The position numbers and the translations under genes are program-made. From contig CM022301.1 in assembly GCA_011799875.1 (NCBI GenBank), positions 220,044,296 through 220,108,295 of the forward strand: a stretch of DNA of 64,000 bases, read 5' to 3'. Of this stretch, positions 53,155-64,000 are shown piece by piece; the first letter of the stretch is position 1, and the number at the start of each line of letters is the position of its first letter. The notes under the pieces were generated by a model that did not search any database, was not told the origin of the DNA, and saw only the letters and a program-made list of their open reading frames with translations. This stretch comes from Thinopyrum elongatum (taxonomy: Eukaryota; Streptophyta; Magnoliopsida; Poales; Poaceae).

Positions 53155-55925
53155 GACTGCCTGTAGGATCCCCCTTTTCCAACTCCTTGGCCGAAGTTGA
53201 GTCTAGTCGTCCAAAACTGTTTTACTAACTTGGCTGTGTGGCTTACGGGCCCATGTCGCCATTGGCTGGTATTAGGATCTTTTATTCCTCGTCTATACTC
53301 TGGGACTCTGATCTCTCTTCTATTCAGGTTAAATGATTTTACTAACTCTGACTCTAGGATCTCGTAACCACTTCCTCCCGCAGAGCTCCTTCACCATAGA
53401 TGATCGCTTGCTTCGCCAGAAGATTCTGCAGATACTCCTCGATGTTTCCCGAGACCATTATGCCCACTGCTTTTGCAAGTTCCCTACTACCGATAATCAC
53501 CGTGGACAGATACACATCTTTGCCGTTTGTATCTTCATTTCTAGATACTCCTTTATGTACGAGATACCCCGAAATACTCCTCGTTAATCCGGGAAGCCTT
53601 TGAGCCTACTGTCGTGCAGCTTCTTTCGCACTGCGGATAATTCCTCACATTTACTAGGGATCCGTTCATCCCTAGTTGTTCAGGTGTTTCGCAAAATACT
53701 TTCCATTGTTAGTCGATCTTCCGAAAATCCTCTACAGGCTATTGCTCTTGAAATTCTTGCCTGCTAGCATTACGGTTAATTCCATATGTTTAGCAATCTT
53801 CGTTGACATTCCTTGTCAATGCATTTGCATCCCTTCTCCCTCTGATTGATTACCGATACTCACATCAACTCCGTCGTGAATCGCCAGATCCATTGTTGGG
53901 TTGTTATCCGACAGTGTCCTTAACAACTGAAATCTTGTGAATTCATCCCCTGATACATAATGCCTTTTGTAAATGGTATCCTCTACTTTCTCAACCATGC
54001 TCTACTACCGAACTTGTGTTATTTACTCATGAAGTTTATGGCATATGTTCCTAAGATGCCCCAATGGGTTGAACCAATGCCTTCCCTAACCTGTGTGAAC
54101 CCGAAAGATTTCACGAGTCATACTCTTCTGGTGTTTTGCCAGATATAATTTCAACACTACAATTTCATCAAAAATGAGAAGTGAATGGAAGGTTATGCAT
54201 TGAAGAAGTGGGAGTCGACCTTGAACCTTTGTGTTCATGCCCATAGACACGATGTAGAACTTATCATGGAAGCTGCTCGTAAAAATAATTATTTCCTTGA
54301 TACAAGTTCATCTTGTATCTATGAATTGATCCTTTGCAATCGTGGTTTCGACTATATTTCCTCCTTGATTCCATTTCCCGGATAAGTTAAAATACTTGTC
54401 CTTTGCAGATCATTTCACCCGTCCAACCTCTACTCTGATTTACCTTCGGGTATTATCCCTAGTACTTGTTACTGGGAAGTTTAATACTCAATCACATCAT
54501 TCCTAGCCTGATCGGCTATATCATTATTATGCTAATTTTAACCGTGCTACCTGGTTATTATTCTCGGAGCACAACTTTTCGATGCTAAGCGAAGCTTACG
54601 TCGATCTTTCTCATCTTATCATTCCACCCAGAACAACAAGCTTGATTTCGAGCTTGTGTCGAATCCGTGGATCTCATAGCCTTTCACTTCATCCTTCCTT
54701 TTGCTTGATGTCATCGCTGCTCGATGGCATCTTCATAGAGTCTCTCGACAAAATTTGTCGTGATCACCATCAATATACTACCTTGTTCTAAGATATCAAT
54801 CGAATTCATGGTGAGAAACACCATTCTTGCCCCTCGATGATCTGTGTTATCATCGACCACATCCTTGACTTCCTCCAACACTCACCTGATGATGTTTTGC
54901 TCATACATTGAGTTCCTTGCTATTCTCGCAATTGTTCCTTGAGTAATTCTTGTGATCTTCAACTCCAACCCTTACTTGAAACACCATGTTATTGCTACCT
55001 CGAAGCATGACTGTGGTGTTCCGAATATCAACAAGAACATTGGAGGCACATTGCCAAATGCTTCTTGATCTATTATACGGACACCGTTGTACGGGTAACG
55101 TCTTGATTTTCCTCGCCCCTTTATCTAAATGATTTTGTACCTGTTGTACTATCAGGTATATCATGTTATGCTTTTCCTTGGAAAGGATATACTCCAAATT
55201 CTTGTGTATAGACACATTTTTCCTTTTCATTGGTCTGTTTAATCCGAAAATTTCATTTTCCTTTCCATTGGTTTGTCTAACCTTTCTTGTGATCTATATG
55301 TTATAAGCAGAAATAATTCTCTGCTTATGGAAACACCCCGATGTATAACCTTGTCAGTGAGACCCTGTTACTACTGTTGATGACATTCCGGTAACCACCG
55401 ATGGACGAGAACTTTGCCTATTGGTCTGCCTCGTTTTAACGAGCAGGAAAGTGGTTCTCTTCGTCCCTCGCCCTTGGTACCGACGTTGTTACCGACATAA
55501 CTAACAGACTATCCTCTGACATACCTTGTTGTCGTGACCGGTAAGATGTCACCGTTCTCCCTACTTTTCATCGACACCCCCCACACAGTTCCACAGGATC
55601 GGAACCTGACTCTCCTGTACATCCTTGCTTCTGAAGTATCATATGCCCTTGGTTTTGTGTGTTATCACGAGCCACCCTCCGAGAGATGATCTATTCCTGA
55701 TGCTCTGAACCCCCTTCTCACACTCTGTTCAGGTAGCAATCGTTTGTCCATTCACTTAAAACTTCTTATTGTACCTTCATATTTTGCTCTCGATGTTTTC
55801 TTAAGTTTCAACTCGAGAGATACTTCTGCCACATTCCCTGAATTGTCCACCAGATAATCAACCCTATAAGGGTCAGTTCTCCCGAAGTTACCCTTTACTT
55901 CCCCACTTAAATCTCGGGATGAGAT
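53155..55925 (+). other. Non-coding internal domain of element D
   Basis: 2.8 kb, T-rich, only short ORFs (at most ~109 codons, minus 54901-55230) with no recognisable domain. GGCCGAAGTTGAGTCTAG near the start resembles the LARD at the same place. Confidence 0.65.
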
Positions 55926-55945
55926 TTCTTGTAGTGGAGGAGATT
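55926..55945 (+). promoter_or_regulatory. Polypurine tract of element D
   Basis: TTTCTTGTAGTGGAGGAGAT immediately upstream of TGTAAC; preceded by AATCTCGGGATGAGA, a diverged version of the block before the LARD polypurine tract. Confidence 0.75.
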
Positions 55946-58900
55946 TGTAACATCCCCAGCATCACACTACAGTAATCCCTTATGATCAGTGCCAAGTCAT
56001 CTTGATTTACAAAGCTTAATCATATTGGATTAATATCTCATTTCAAATTCCTTCTCTGAATCAAATTCAAATCACAAGTGGAATTTAAAAGTTGCACAAA
56101 AGTTGTTGTAAAAATGTTCATCAGATAGCAAATATTCCATAACATTTATTTGTTAAGGAAAACAACATCACCCTTATGTAAAGATGAACAGTATCAATTA
56201 AATCAGTACCAATTCAGTATTTTTAAATGCTATTCCATTTATGAAAAATCCATTTGATTCCACTTTGCCTCCAAATTAATTGTGGCAGTGCCAAATATTG
56301 CTAGAGAGTTTTGTGGCTTAGTTCCACATTTTTCTAAAATGTTTGGTGGCCCACCAAATCCTTTTCTATCTCTGTTAATAAATAAAAAGAAACAGAAAAA
56401 CTTAAAAAGAGAAAAGGCCAGAGGCCACTTACCTGCACCCACCTGTTACTGGGCCGCGGCAACAGTGGCCGGCCCAGCCCACCCTTACCTACTTCTCCCT
56501 CCGTGTCAACTTCCCTGTGGCCGTGCTGGCGCACACCGGCCGAACGGCGACACGGCGACGCCCGCGGCCAGGAAGGAGGATAAGAGGGAGCCCCTCTGCC
56601 TCGTCCTCGCCCCTATCCACTCCTCCCTCACTCTTTGTCGCACTCCTCCCCGTTCCCCTCTCCTCTCTCGATCTGGCTCCTCCACCGAACGGAGCCGTCG
56701 CCGTCGCTCGACACCACAGCGGCCACCAAGCCTCTCCGGCCCCGCCGATCTGTCCGGAAGCTCCAGCGCCGTCGACCCCTTCGTCTGGAGCCTCTGGAGC
56801 GTGCTGGGGGCACCGGAGCGCCTGCCACGACTACTTCTTCCTCCTCTGCTCCGCCATCGCCATCACCGGAATCCGCCGCCTCGAGCTTCCCCCGAGCCCA
56901 TTTAAGTACAACTACAGAACCGCGGTGAGCTCCGCGCCATAACCCCCCTCTTTCCCCTCTCCTTCCGTGCCCGTAGCCACCCTCGCCACCGTGGCCGAAC
57001 CCACCACCGCCTGAACTCGTCGCCGGCGTAGCCACGGTGACCCTTGGGTCCCGTGCGTGCTACCATCACGCTCGCCGCGCCGCACAGACTTCGCCTAGCC
57101 TTTTCGTTCGACTCGAGCGTGTCCGCATCACCGTTTGCCGTTACACCCGAACGCCGCCGTCTGCCGACGGGCTCGTAGGCGTCGCTGCGGTGCTCCTCTG
57201 GCCGCGCCATCGCTTGGGATCGACGCGGCGCCGTCTCCCTGATCCAACGCGCGCAACCGCGCCGCATATGGCCTCCTATACGCAAAACCCGACCACACCC
57301 GACGTGCGCCGCCGCGTTTGGCGTCGCCGGCGTTGAGCCGCTGGCTGCCGCCGATGTGGCTGGGTGGGCCCCACCCCTGGCTCGCTGCCAGTGGGCCCTG
57401 GGGGCCCCGTTGACTGGGTTGACTCAGTCAACGTGCGGACTGGGCAACCCAATGGCGTTGACTTGCGGGCGCCACCGCATTTTTAGTTAATTAAAATATT
57501 TTTATAATTAAAATTAATTAGTTAGTTAAATGAGTCACTGACAGGTGGGGTCCAGTCACTAATTACTCTGTTTAAATTAAAATGAATTGCTATTAGCCCA
57601 CTGCCTATGACAAGTGGGCCCCACTGGTCAGGTTTGACCTGGTCAGTGCGGCTGTTGACTGCTGACGTCACTATGACATCATGCTGATGCAATATTTCTT
57701 TCTGTTAATTCAAATTATTTCTGAAAATGTTTAAATCTTTAGAAATTTGTAGAAATTAAACCGTAGCTCGGATCGAAAAACTTTCTACATGAAAGTTGAT
57801 CAGAACGACGAGATGAATCCAACCGTGCTAGTTGTTTCCGTGTCGGGACCCTCTACGAAGGTGAACCCGCAACTTTTAGCCTGTTTCCGGTAGATGAATA
57901 GTGCATACATACCGGTTATTAATTCCAACTTTAATCCTAAAATAACTAAAATGATTTAGACATGTTTTTAGGCAACCCTGCACTGCACGTTAGCATAGCA
58001 TGCTCTGTGTTGCATATGTTTGTTCTGTATTTATTTGTTTCCTCCCCCTCTTCTCTCTCAGTAGACCCCGACACCGACATAGTCCCCGAGGCCGACGCAG
58101 CTCCGGAGATCGACTACACCCCTGAAGACAGGCCTTTACCGCAGAGCTTCCATGCAAGCACCCTCCCTTTGAACATGCCGATATCACCTATTCTTTCTCT
58201 CTTATGCTTGCATTAGAATTTGCTGCTGCTACTGATTATCCTATTTCTGATGCATAGCCTGTTTTTGTAACTGTTGTTGATACCTACCTGCTTATCCTAA
58301 ACTGCTTAGTATAGGCTGGATAAAGACCCCAGTGACCCCACTTTGTCCCAGTTGCCCCCGCTGGATTATCAGATGACTCGATCAACGTGATCGACAACCA
58401 GGCCCCAGCACCGCACATCACACCCCCTTTATCTGTACGACACTGCAGCGTTACTTTCGAGTGCCGAGGGTGATACCTCGTAAGCACTTCCAATGATAGC
58501 TCTGTGGAGTAGTTACTCGGTCGTGGTCATCGAGGGTGATTCCTCCTTCACCACTCCCGATAACGACGCTGTCGTGCAACACCTCAAGTGTGAACCTCGA
58601 GGGTGATTCCTCCTAAGTTCACCTTGACGGATACATCGAGTAGGAATCCAGCGAGGGTGATACCTCGGATTCCCTGATGTTATGGACACACGGATACTTG
58701 GACTTTACAACTGTTACTTGGAAAGGCGGGTCGACCCTGAGGGGTACCCGCGAATGATGTGGAGACGGGTTGACCTGGAGGGTACCCGAGAGTTAAATAC
58801 GAGGCGTGGTCGAGCATTCTTAGCCCTTGCCGCAAGTCCTCGAGACGGGGCGACGGGGTCACATCAATCATGAGTCTCTGCTCGTTACCGCAAACCCCCC

Positions 58901-60106
58901 AACACACTAATGATTTGGATATTTGATCCGAGTGGGCCTTTGGCCCGATAGCACTAACCATCACGTGGGAACAGTTATGGGCACTCTGTGTCGTATGCAT
59001 CAGCCGAAGCTTAATAGACGTCAGCGACTGAGCGGCGCGCGCTGAGTTGGACCGCGTGAAGCAACCGCCTTGATAGTGTGGGTTGCCAGGTCTGCTCTCG
59101 GCCGTGAACATAACGTGCAGGAGTTCCCGGGGCGATGGCCCAAGACCCCTGGAGGCATAGGTTTAGTCCGGCGTGCTGACCTCTCTGTTAAGCCTAGGTC
59201 GGGTTGCGGCGTATCATTTGGCCGAGGTCGGGCATGACCCCGAAAAGTGTGTTCGGCCGGAGTTAATCGAGCGTGGTGGGTAAGTTGGCGCACCCCTGTA
59301 GGGAAGAACTAATCTATGCATAGCCGGATCCTCGGTAACGGACGCTCGGAGTTGTATCCCGATCGATACAACTAGAACTGGATAGAAATGGATACTAGGG
59401 CTCTGGGATTGCTTTCTCGCAGGGAGTCGAGGAAGGATCTCTGGCCGAGGTTGATACTTAATACTACTACTACTTTATACTGTACTAATCTACACTCTTC
59501 TAATGCTGCATGACCGCTGAAGATGCTAGTCTTCGATAGGACTAGGCCTTCTCTCTATTCTGGCATTTCTGCAGCCCAGTCCACATATACAGCCTTTCTT
59601 TGATAATGTTGCATATGTAGTGTAGATCCTTGCTTGCTGAGTACTTCGGATGAGTACTCACGGTTGCTTTGCTTCCTCTTTTTCCCCATATCCGTTTGAT
59701 GCAACCAGATGACGGAGCCCCGGAGCCAGCTGCCCCTGACGACGATCACTACTACTACCCCGAGGATGGCTACTACTACGAGTTGGCTGATGACCAAGAG
59801 TAGGTTCGGAGGGTCCCAGGCAGGAAGCCTGCGCCTTTTCGATCGTCTCTTTTTGTTTTGCCCTGCCTTCTTAAAGGCTTACCTGTTTCTCTTTTATATC
59901 TGTACTCAGATATCTAACGCTTCCACTGATGCTTGTTGACATCAAGCTTATGTATTCGAGCCCTCGAGGCCCTGGCTTGTAATATAATGCTTGTATGCCT
60001 TTATTTATGTTTTAGAGTTGTGTTATGATTCCTTCTAGTGAGTCCTTAGGCTTGATCGTGTGCATTGCGTGTATGATTAGGGCATGATTAAGTTGGGGGC
60101 GTCACA
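55946..60106 (+). repeat. 3' LTR of element D
   Basis: 4161 bp. AT-rich start, GC-rich core (56440-57460) with chance ORFs up to 207 codons on both strands, then the pre-terminal part with several A(C/T)CTCG(A)GGGTGATNCCTC repeats (about 58465, 58530, 58600, 58655). It ends GGGGGCGTCACA. Confidence 0.9.
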
Positions 60107-61115
60107 CTAATTTTGAATTATAGTGAACCGAATTTGAAGTGAACATAATTCAAATTGTGGTGAACTAATTAATTTGAAGTGAACGCAATTCGAATTATGG
60201 TGAACTAATTTTGAATTTTGGTGCACTTAATACAAATTGTGGTGAACTAATTTTGAATTTTAGTGAACTAAATTTGAATTAAAATGAACTGGTTTTCAAA
60301 ATTAGTGAACTAAATCTGAATTAAAATGAACTTATTTTGTGTTCAAAACGAACTTATTTTGAATTGTAGTGAACTTAATTTGAATTTAATTGAGATGATT
60401 TTGAATTCAAATGAACTAATTTTGAATTCTAGTTAACTTAATACGAATTGTGTTGAACTAATTTTGAATTTGAATGAACTAGTTTTATAATTTAGTGAAC
60501 TGAATTTGAATTAAATGACCTTATTTTGAATTTTAGTGAACTAAGTTTGAAAATTAGCAAACTGAATTTGAATTTAAATGAATTGATTTTGAATTTTAGT
60601 GAACTAAATTTGAATTAAATTGAACTTAATTTGAATTCAATGAACTGATTTTGAAGTTAAGTGAACTATTTTTGAATTGAATTGAATTAAATTCGAATTC
60701 AAATAAACTAATTTTGAATTTTAGTGAACTTAATTCGAATTGTGGTGAACTAATTTTGGAAATTAGTGAACTTCATTTGAATTTGAATGAACTGGTTTTG
60801 CAATTTAGTGGACGAATTTGAATTAAATGAACTAATTTTGAATTTTAGTGAACTAAATTTGAAATTTAGTGAACTAAAATTTGAATTTCAATGAAGTTAA
60901 TTGAACTGGATTTGAATGGTAGTGAACTAAATTTTAATTTATGTGAATTTAGTTTAAATTATGGTGAACTAAAATTGAATTTCAATGAACTTAATTTGAA
61001 TTTACATGAACCTTATTTGAAAGATCATTGAATTTTAGTGAACTAAAATTGGAAAGTAGTGAACTAAATTTGTATTTAAATGATTTTTTTTTTGAATTTT
61101 AGTGAACTAAATTTA
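60107..61115. repeat. AT-rich short-period array, right half
   Basis: Same TGAACTAA/TTTTGAATTTTAG motif family as 50930-52475, starting with the CTAAT target copy. The original uninterrupted array was about 2.55 kb. Confidence 0.85.
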
Positions 61116-61819
61116 AGTTCTTACAGCCAGAGTAACCCTTGATAATGTTAGTAATTTATTGCATGTGACAATTTTGTGTGAGATTGTATTTAGTAGCATT
61201 GTTTTAAAGACACATTTCTTGCTTATGTATAAAAAGTTTGACTGGTTGTATGAGGGCGAAGCAACAACTATTTTCCCATATTTTATGTTGTGCTAGGATA
61301 ATGATAAAAATTGGTTAAAAATAAAATGTAGTTCTGTCCATTTTGTCCTTCAGTGCAATTCCACTCAAAGAGAGAAATTAACAACTGAGCAGCAGACAGC
61401 ATGCAATTGAGAATTCGACTAAAAGAGAGAATTCCACTCAAAGTTGTCCAAAAAAACCACATTAAAAAGCTAAGCAGCAGGCAGTCTTTTTTAGGTATAA
61501 AAACAACTCATGTTTCTTATGCAACACAAATGTTGCTTACTTTGATTTTAAAAATGCAGCCTGGAACATAATTATGATGTTTTAATGACTGAAAAATAAC
61601 ATTGCTTCATAGGTAGCAGGGAGTAAAAAAGCTGAGCAAAAGATACACTCCATATACAATGCTTGTCAGAAGTAGAGTAGATGAGAAGGACAAATTTACA
61701 GATAGAGGTACTGCTTAACGACTCGTACTGTGTATATCTAGCATACAATTACAGATGAAACTGTTCATTTACATGTTCACCCCGATCCAGTCACCATGTT
61801 TATAGAAGCTCAATACACA
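61116..61819. other. Gene-free AT-rich stretch
   Basis: No gene or repeat recognised. It includes two related AAAGAGAGAATT(C/A) words (about 61367 and 61421). It would lie 3' of the possible minus-strand coding remnant. Confidence 0.3.
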
Positions 61820-62646
61820 TTAAAGCCAACAGTTGCATTTTTCAAAAGTTAGCTGGGTGTTGGCAGGTCTTCTTCTTTCAACTTGTTCAATGAACTTTTG
61901 AATAGCTTGAATGCAGAGATCATCCTGTACTTTGGTATGTTATCATGTGTACAAACACAAGGTTGATAGATTGTGAGAAAAAAATGCATAGACTGGGATT
62001 GTTAAGTACTAGCATTACTGGAAAAGTAAAAAAAAACTACTATAGTTGTAGTTCAAGAAAAATCGTCAGATTATTTGAAGAAAAAAAAGTTGTGGGCAAT
62101 AAAGATTGTAGGCTGACGGCCAAGAAATGTGTAATTAGTGAACAAACATGTTCAGTACAATGTGTGCTACATAAATTTATATCCAAGAAAAAAGACAACA
62201 CATGTTCACTAGTATCAGATGGCCAAAGATCCCAGGCTGACGATTAGATAAGGCTAGGTGTGCCACAGAAAATATATATCCAAGAAAAAGGACAAACATA
62301 TTCACTAGAATGTGTGATCATCTAAAAATAAGTTTTGATGGGCGCATGCAAACAGGTTTGTGTTGTTCTTTTAAACAGGTTTGGAGCAGTTTTTGAGATA
62401 GGATTGTATATACAATAGTGTTGCGTGAGTTTTGCTAAGCTTGCAGAGCATGTTGTAGTTGGAGAGCTGTTTCGATATATACACAGAAAAAAGCTCTTAA
62501 CTGGTGGAGCAAACAACATATTATTGTTCTTGGTGAAATTAGACAAAGATAGTTTGTAGCAAATGATCTTACCAGGTTGTGAATTACTTCTTCCTGTGCA
62601 AATTCTTGGATTGTGCCATGGATCAAAGAAATGAGTTCTTGATGGC
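61820..62646 (-). other. Possible two-exon coding remnant (minus)
   Basis: Exon 62646-62573 is bounded by TTGCAG and GTAAGA and reads HQELISLIHGTIQEFAQEEV plus IHNL, with two bases of an upstream codon. Exon 61924-61820 follows TACAG, starts in matching phase (DDLCIQAIQKFIEQVERRRP) and stops at TAA 61822-61820 (34 codons). The peptide is hydrophilic and probably helical. Consistent splice sites and phase over two pieces make chance less likely, but I recognise no family and found no upstream exon. It could be the 3' end of a gene or a fragment carried by a DNA transposon. Confidence 0.35.
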
Positions 62647-62650
62647 CTGC

Positions 62651-64000
62651 AAGTGCACATGGTTGTTATAGCACTTTCAGGATAAGTAAAGTGCCTAACC
62701 CACAGGGAGCTGATAGGATGGCACCACAAACCCCGCAACCATGCTGTGACTTAACACAATTACGTACGCACCCAAGCCAGAGTTTGGAAATAGCCTATTC
62801 TAGAAGTTGCTAGGCAAACTAAATAAAAGGGTGTTTACTAAACTACTAACAAAGAGAGTAAAAATAGTAAATAAAAAGAGACTAAGTTAGTAGTGAAGGT
62901 GCTTGAGTAGTAAAGTGTTCTCTGGGACTCCGAAGTCATTACCACAAATATGACGTGCACATCTAGTGCGGAGCAAACGCTCTCTATTGTATCCTCTATC
63001 CACTCTTCATACACATAAGTGGGCGGTCCCCGGTACAGTACTCGTTCTACTCGAGGTAGTCTTCGTGCCACGCACGCCACCATCATGGTCTCCCCCATAG
63101 GGTTAGGGTCACATGATAATTAAGGGTCACCCCATGGATGCGGCCAGATATGGGTTTACCTAAACTCCCCTATCAACTTTGCAAAGACTAAGTATTGAGG
63201 TTTTACTGTCACCTCGAATTCCCTCAACGCCCTACCCTATGCAGTGACAGTAGTTCCTCCATGGCCAATCATGACAAAAGTGCAAGCGAGGCCTCCTCTC
63301 AACACTCACGAGAATACTAACTTGAACATGAACAAGAACATATTGGATCGCTTGGAAAATAATCACACTAATCATAAATGAGTTCATCTGTAACCCTGAG
63401 GACAAATGCATCTACTCAAACATAAAGGTAAGGGTCAATTACAAGACGGCATAGAGCTGGTGAAGGGAGGAGGTGATGATGGTGATGATGATGGCGGTGG
63501 TGGTGCGGTGAAGATGGTGGTGATGGTGCCGGCATGGTGGAGAGGGCACCAGCCCGAAGGCCGGTGCTCGCATGGTGGAGCCTCCTCCTCTTCCTCTTGA
63601 TCTTGTCCCTTCCTCTATGGTGGTGGTGGAGCAGCAATGGAGATGGACTTTGATGTGTTCTTGATGAATGAGGATGGATGGCGGCGGCTAGGGTTGAGGG
63701 AGACATATCTAGAGAGCCTCCTAGCCACCTCTCTTGATGGGCTTCATCCAAGGGCTCACAATTAGCCTAATCCTCTCCCAATCTCTTATTTACGAGCCAA
63801 GGATCTTGTGGGATTGAATGGGGATGAAATCGGTGAAGAATCCCGTCTGGAATGGCAACTTTCTGAGGTGTGTGGATGTCAAACGACCTTGTGTTGATTT
63901 GTGTTGTCCTTCTCCAGTAAAACAACCATCTAATCTTCATACAAACTCACAATTTGACATTCTTGGGCTTGTTGGATTCATATGATTGATGCCGATCCAT
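62651..64000 (-). other. Unassigned sequence, possibly part of an LTR (minus)
   Basis: On the minus strand 63830-63400 runs from AT-rich DNA with TAAATAAGAGATTGGG to CTAGCCGCCGCC and a GC-rich block with a GAT/GGT trinucleotide run (63470-63530 plus). That layout resembles a promoter-containing LTR, but no terminal repeat, TG/CA ends or partner copy is in the window. An 86-codon minus ORF at 62838-63098 has no recognisable domain. The window ends inside this sequence. Confidence 0.3.

Larger units (their letters stand above)
52476..60106 (+). mobile_element. Large-LTR non-coding retrotransposon D, nested in the AT-rich array
   Basis: TGTAACATCCCCAGC...GCGTCACA with CTAAT on both sides (52471-52475 and 60107-60111). 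3' LTR 55946-60106 (4161 bp); 5' LTR 52476-53138 (663 bp), internally deleted. Primer-binding site of the initiator-Met type; internal domain 2.8 kb without coding domains; polypurine tract at 55926-55945. The design is the same as the Sukkula-like LARD but the sequence is different, so this is a second LARD-like family. Since its 5' LTR has lost the whole U3 and promoter region, this copy can hardly be transcribed from its own promoter. Confidence 0.92.

Noticed and set aside
56282..57336. ORFs of up to 207 codons in element D's 3' LTR
   Set aside because: Same reasoning: GC-rich LTR core, overlapping frames on both strands, low-complexity Ser/Pro/Arg-rich translations.
26140..60106. Reverse transcriptase, RNase H or integrase genes
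   Set aside because: Looked for YVDD-type, catalytic DDE and zinc-binding HHCC patterns in the internal domains of B, the LARD and D; none seen.
62838..63098. 86-codon minus-strand ORF near the right edge
   Set aside because: No domain, no supporting splice or context signal, and it lies in sequence that looks like part of an LTR.
1..64000. tRNA, rRNA or CRISPR features
   Set aside because: No cloverleaf with A/B boxes, no rRNA-like segment, and the direct repeats present have no spacer structure. TGGTATCAGAGC and TGGCGCCGTTGCC are retrotransposon primer sites, not tRNA genes.

Overview
The window is repeat-dominated plant nuclear DNA, almost certainly from a Triticeae grass (wheat, Aegilops, barley or rye group). 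Evidence: a tRNA-Asp-primed gypsy-type LTR family starting TGATACGTCTCCAACG; a LARD whose LTR end (TTGGGCGTGACA) and architecture match what I remember of barley Sukkula; Stowaway- and Tourist-type MITEs; CACTA-type termini; and decayed F-box/LRR/FBD and B3-domain genes. No intact host protein-coding gene is visible, and I found no rRNA, tRNA or CRISPR.

Layout. 114-7171 is a minus-strand LTR retrotransposon (element A) carrying one unknown 312-codon ORF. 7172-26139 is an older mosaic: a GC-rich ORF with an in-frame stop, several MITEs, a CACTA-like left end with minisatellites and a ~540-bp duplication, a three-exon F-box/LRR/FBD gene on the minus strand spoiled by one nonsense codon, duplicated fragments, a ~502-bp satellite-like dimer and a B3-domain pseudogene. 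26140-50347 is a three-level nest. Element B (related to A, gag-protease only) carries in its 3' LTR a Sukkula-like LARD (33305-49586), and that LARD carries in its 5' LTR a solo LTR (37815-42269). Each level has a perfect 5-bp target duplication (GTGAT, TCTTT, GCTCT). 50348-50627 is a CACTA-like end. 50930-61115 is an AT-rich short-period array split by a second large-LTR non-coding element (element D, 52476-60106, target duplication CTAAT), whose 5' LTR has lost about 3.5 kb. The last ~2.9 kb holds a possible two-exon minus-strand coding remnant and unassigned repeat-like DNA.

How the parts relate. None of the full-length LTR elements here encodes reverse transcriptase or integrase. B makes at most Gag and a retropepsin, and even these are split by a frameshift. 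A makes an unknown protein. The two large-LTR elements make nothing recognisable, yet they keep a primer-binding site, a polypurine tract and a promoter. The window is therefore a collection of elements that depend on proteins supplied from elsewhere. The nested insertions give a relative order: array/CACTA/B3 DNA first, then B, then the LARD, then the solo-LTR family.
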